DNA from: Holosporales bacterium
Lineage (GTDB): Bacteria; Pseudomonadota; Alphaproteobacteria; RUG11792
DNA length: 36,426 nucleotides
NCBI GenBank assembly: GCA_031268935.1
Contig: JAIRWL010000028.1
Span: 1-36,426 of the forward strand
Direction: 5' to 3'
Under the pieces are notes generated by a model. It saw nothing but the letters and a program-made list of their open reading frames with translations. It was not told the DNA's origin and did not search any database. A program made the translations under genes and the position numbers. Positions 35,206 through 36,426 of the stretch are shown here, one piece after another. Numbering within the stretch: the stretch's first letter is position 1; each line of letters opens with the position of its first letter.

Positions 35206-35904
35206 ATGAGTGCCTTCAGAAATTTCATAATTGTAGTAATGGCTATGATATCGATCGCCAGTTCTTCGGATTTCCAGACATGCAGGAATGAATACGAAAG
35301 GGTTGCGCAATTATTTAAAAAAGAAACTAATGATCAGGAAAAACAGAGATTATTTGTATTAGTCAGGGATAAGGCTAAGGAGCTCCTTGGCATACCGTCC
35401 GATAGGAAGCTTGTTATCTCTCCTCACATCGAAGCGATGTGCAAGCTTTTAGATGAAAGAGCGAAGAATTTTGAAGGAGAAAGCAAAACCGCGACCGGGA
35501 ATGAAGCCCTAAAAAAGCAGAGAGAATCGGAATATTCTAGAGAAATTTCAAACTTTCTAAAGGTAGCGGCAAAAATATTAGAAACGATGAGTTCCGATAT
35601 AACGATATTAGATGAGTTGTTACTCAAAAGTCCGAGCACTGTCCTTCATTTTGCGCATGAAACCATCATCATGCTGCAGGTGCTCAGATACTTCCTTAAT
35701 AACGGCACCGACATCGAAGGTATCGTCGCAATCATGAGAACCTTCGCGACTTCCCCATTGAATGGTAGCTATCTTTTATCAGTGATAATGTCTCTCGGTA
35801 TGGCTAATCCGACGGCCTTAGAGGCCAGCGAATCAACCAGGACCCTGATCAAACAACCCGATTTTTCCGATAAAACTCTATGCAAATACCTCAATATTCA
35901 TTAG
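35206..35904 (+). CDS. Small secreted protein of unknown function, second of a pair
   Basis: A 232-residue protein starting one base after the previous stop. Residues 1-20 form a signal peptide (cleavage near ASS). The rest is helical and Leu/Lys/Glu-rich; Cys26, Cys78 and Cys226 might form disulphides in the periplasm. A 25-residue block around LLLKSPSTVLHF matches the IIAKSPLELVSLL block of the preceding gene. Followed by a strong terminator, so the two genes form a closed operon. Function unknown. Confidence 0.75.
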   Translation: MSAFRNFIIVVMAMISIASSSDFQTCRNEYERVAQLFKKETNDQEKQRLFVLVRDKAKELLGIPSDRKLVISPHIEAMCKLLDERAKNFEGESKTATGNEALKKQRESEYSREISNFLKVAAKILETMSSDITILDELLLKSPSTVLHFAHETIIMLQVLRYFLNNGTDIEGIVAIMRTFATSPLNGSYLLSVIMSLGMANPTALEASESTRTLIKQPDFSDKTLCKYLNIH

Positions 35905-35920
35905 AATTTGTAGCACATAA

Positions 35921-35949
35921 GGGATGCCGGAGAGGGCATCCCCATTTTT
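35921..35949 (+). terminator. Rho-independent terminator of the secreted-pair operon
   Basis: GGGATGCC (35921-35928), a 6-base loop, GGCATCCC (35935-35942), then CA and TTTTT. A perfect 8-bp G+C-rich stem with a T-run, 16 bases after the stop codon. The clearest intrinsic terminator in the window. Confidence 0.88.
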
Positions 35950-36048
35950 ACACGCCAAGTGGGCCTAGCTTTTCGAGCGGGCTACTTAGGGTGCTAGATA
36001 TGTCTGTTAAAGATTTTATTCATTGATTCAGAACTAGACCAATTTTCC

Positions 36049-36351
36049 CTATCGGCGAGCGAATAGGTAATTGGACAAGAGGGTCGCCCCGAATCCTAAC
36101 ACGGCCGTTCCTAACCCTATCCCAATCTGGATGGCTGTCCCGGTCCTGGAAGTCCTAGCAAATTCAGCTACCATCCGAGTGGTTATCGCTGCGACTTGAG
36201 TCCCTACGGCCGTGATCGCTCCGGTGGCCAGGGCATGAACCCACGGCAGCCCGGTAGCCATCTGCTCTAAAGTCCCTCCGACCGTGGAGGCGTTTCCGTT
36301 ATGGGGCAATCCATAATCGAGAATAAATCTCACATCTGCCCCACTAATGTT
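36049..36351 (-). CDS. C-terminal part of a G+C-rich membrane protein (5' truncated)
   Basis: Reading leftwards from the right end. The first possible start is GTG 36333 (94 residues), but the frame is open back through residues NISGADV to the poly-G end, so the gene is probably cut. The visible part is Gly/Ala/Thr-rich, with two hydrophobic segments (about residues 30-55 and 66-88 from the GTG) and a basic end (FARR). The final membrane segment and basic tail recall the anchor of the secreted protein at 866-1588. G+C content and codon use match the other islands. Confidence 0.45.
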   Translation of the reverse strand, partial: NISGADVRFILDYGLPHNGNASTVGGTLEQMATGLPWVHALATGAITAVGTQVAAITTRMVAEFARTSRTGTAIQIGIGLGTAVLGFGATLLSNYLFARR

Positions 36352-36354
36352 GGG

Positions 36355-36426
<72 letters not shown>

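Overview
The window looks like one whole contig from a host-associated, Gram-negative alphaproteobacterium with a reduced, low-G+C genome. An order such as Holosporales (or another Rickettsiales-like endosymbiont group) would fit; this is inference from gene content, not a marker-gene placement. The housekeeping genes are alphaproteobacterial in style: RseP followed by BamA, ArgS followed by a SPOR-domain protein, DksA with a CxxT/CxxA zinc-finger variant next to Era, and a DciA-like protein divergent from UvrB. LPS (kdsB) and peptidoglycan (dapF, mltG, SPOR) functions are retained. Many other genes are secreted proteins I cannot assign.

Layout. 1-1640: G+C-rich end with two tandem, clearly paralogous secreted genes; the first is cut at its 5' end by a poly-C stretch. 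1770-7485: MFS transporter, convergent with a PAP2-type membrane phosphatase, BamA and RseP (one leftward envelope operon). 7800-12763: a second G+C-rich island with a secreted repeat protein, about 1.25 kb without a convincing gene but with hairpins and homopolymer runs, and a convergent secreted coiled-coil protein. 12858-16041: leftward group tRNA-Cys, accA, dapF and a type VI secretion tssA that overlaps dapF. 16304-22427: large secreted unknown, S41 lipoprotein protease, orphan EnvZ-like histidine kinase, HD-domain hydrolase with an N-terminal membrane/signal segment. 22565-30553: argS, SPOR protein, DciA-like, uvrB, orphan pseudopilin, kdsB, mltG. 30555-34249: SulP transporter, NuoJ-like membrane protein, era, dksA. 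34473-35949: two coupled small secreted genes with a good terminator. 36049-36426: a G+C-rich, 5'-truncated membrane gene running into poly-G.

How it fits together: core envelope maintenance (RseP/BamA, S41 protease, MltG, SPOR, LPS), stringent and ribosome functions (DksA, Era) and repair (UvrB) are interleaved with a secretome: at least seven proteins with signal peptides and no recognisable domain, plus a type VI component that could deliver or co-function with effectors. The most novel material is the G+C-rich secreted families in the islands at 80-1588, 8003-12763 and 36049-36351. The C-rich left end and G-rich right end look like inverted copies of each other, and at the left end the poly-C replaces sequence that should encode a signal peptide, so they are probably contig-edge artefacts or collapsed repeats. 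No CRISPR array, rRNA, transposase or phage module was seen.
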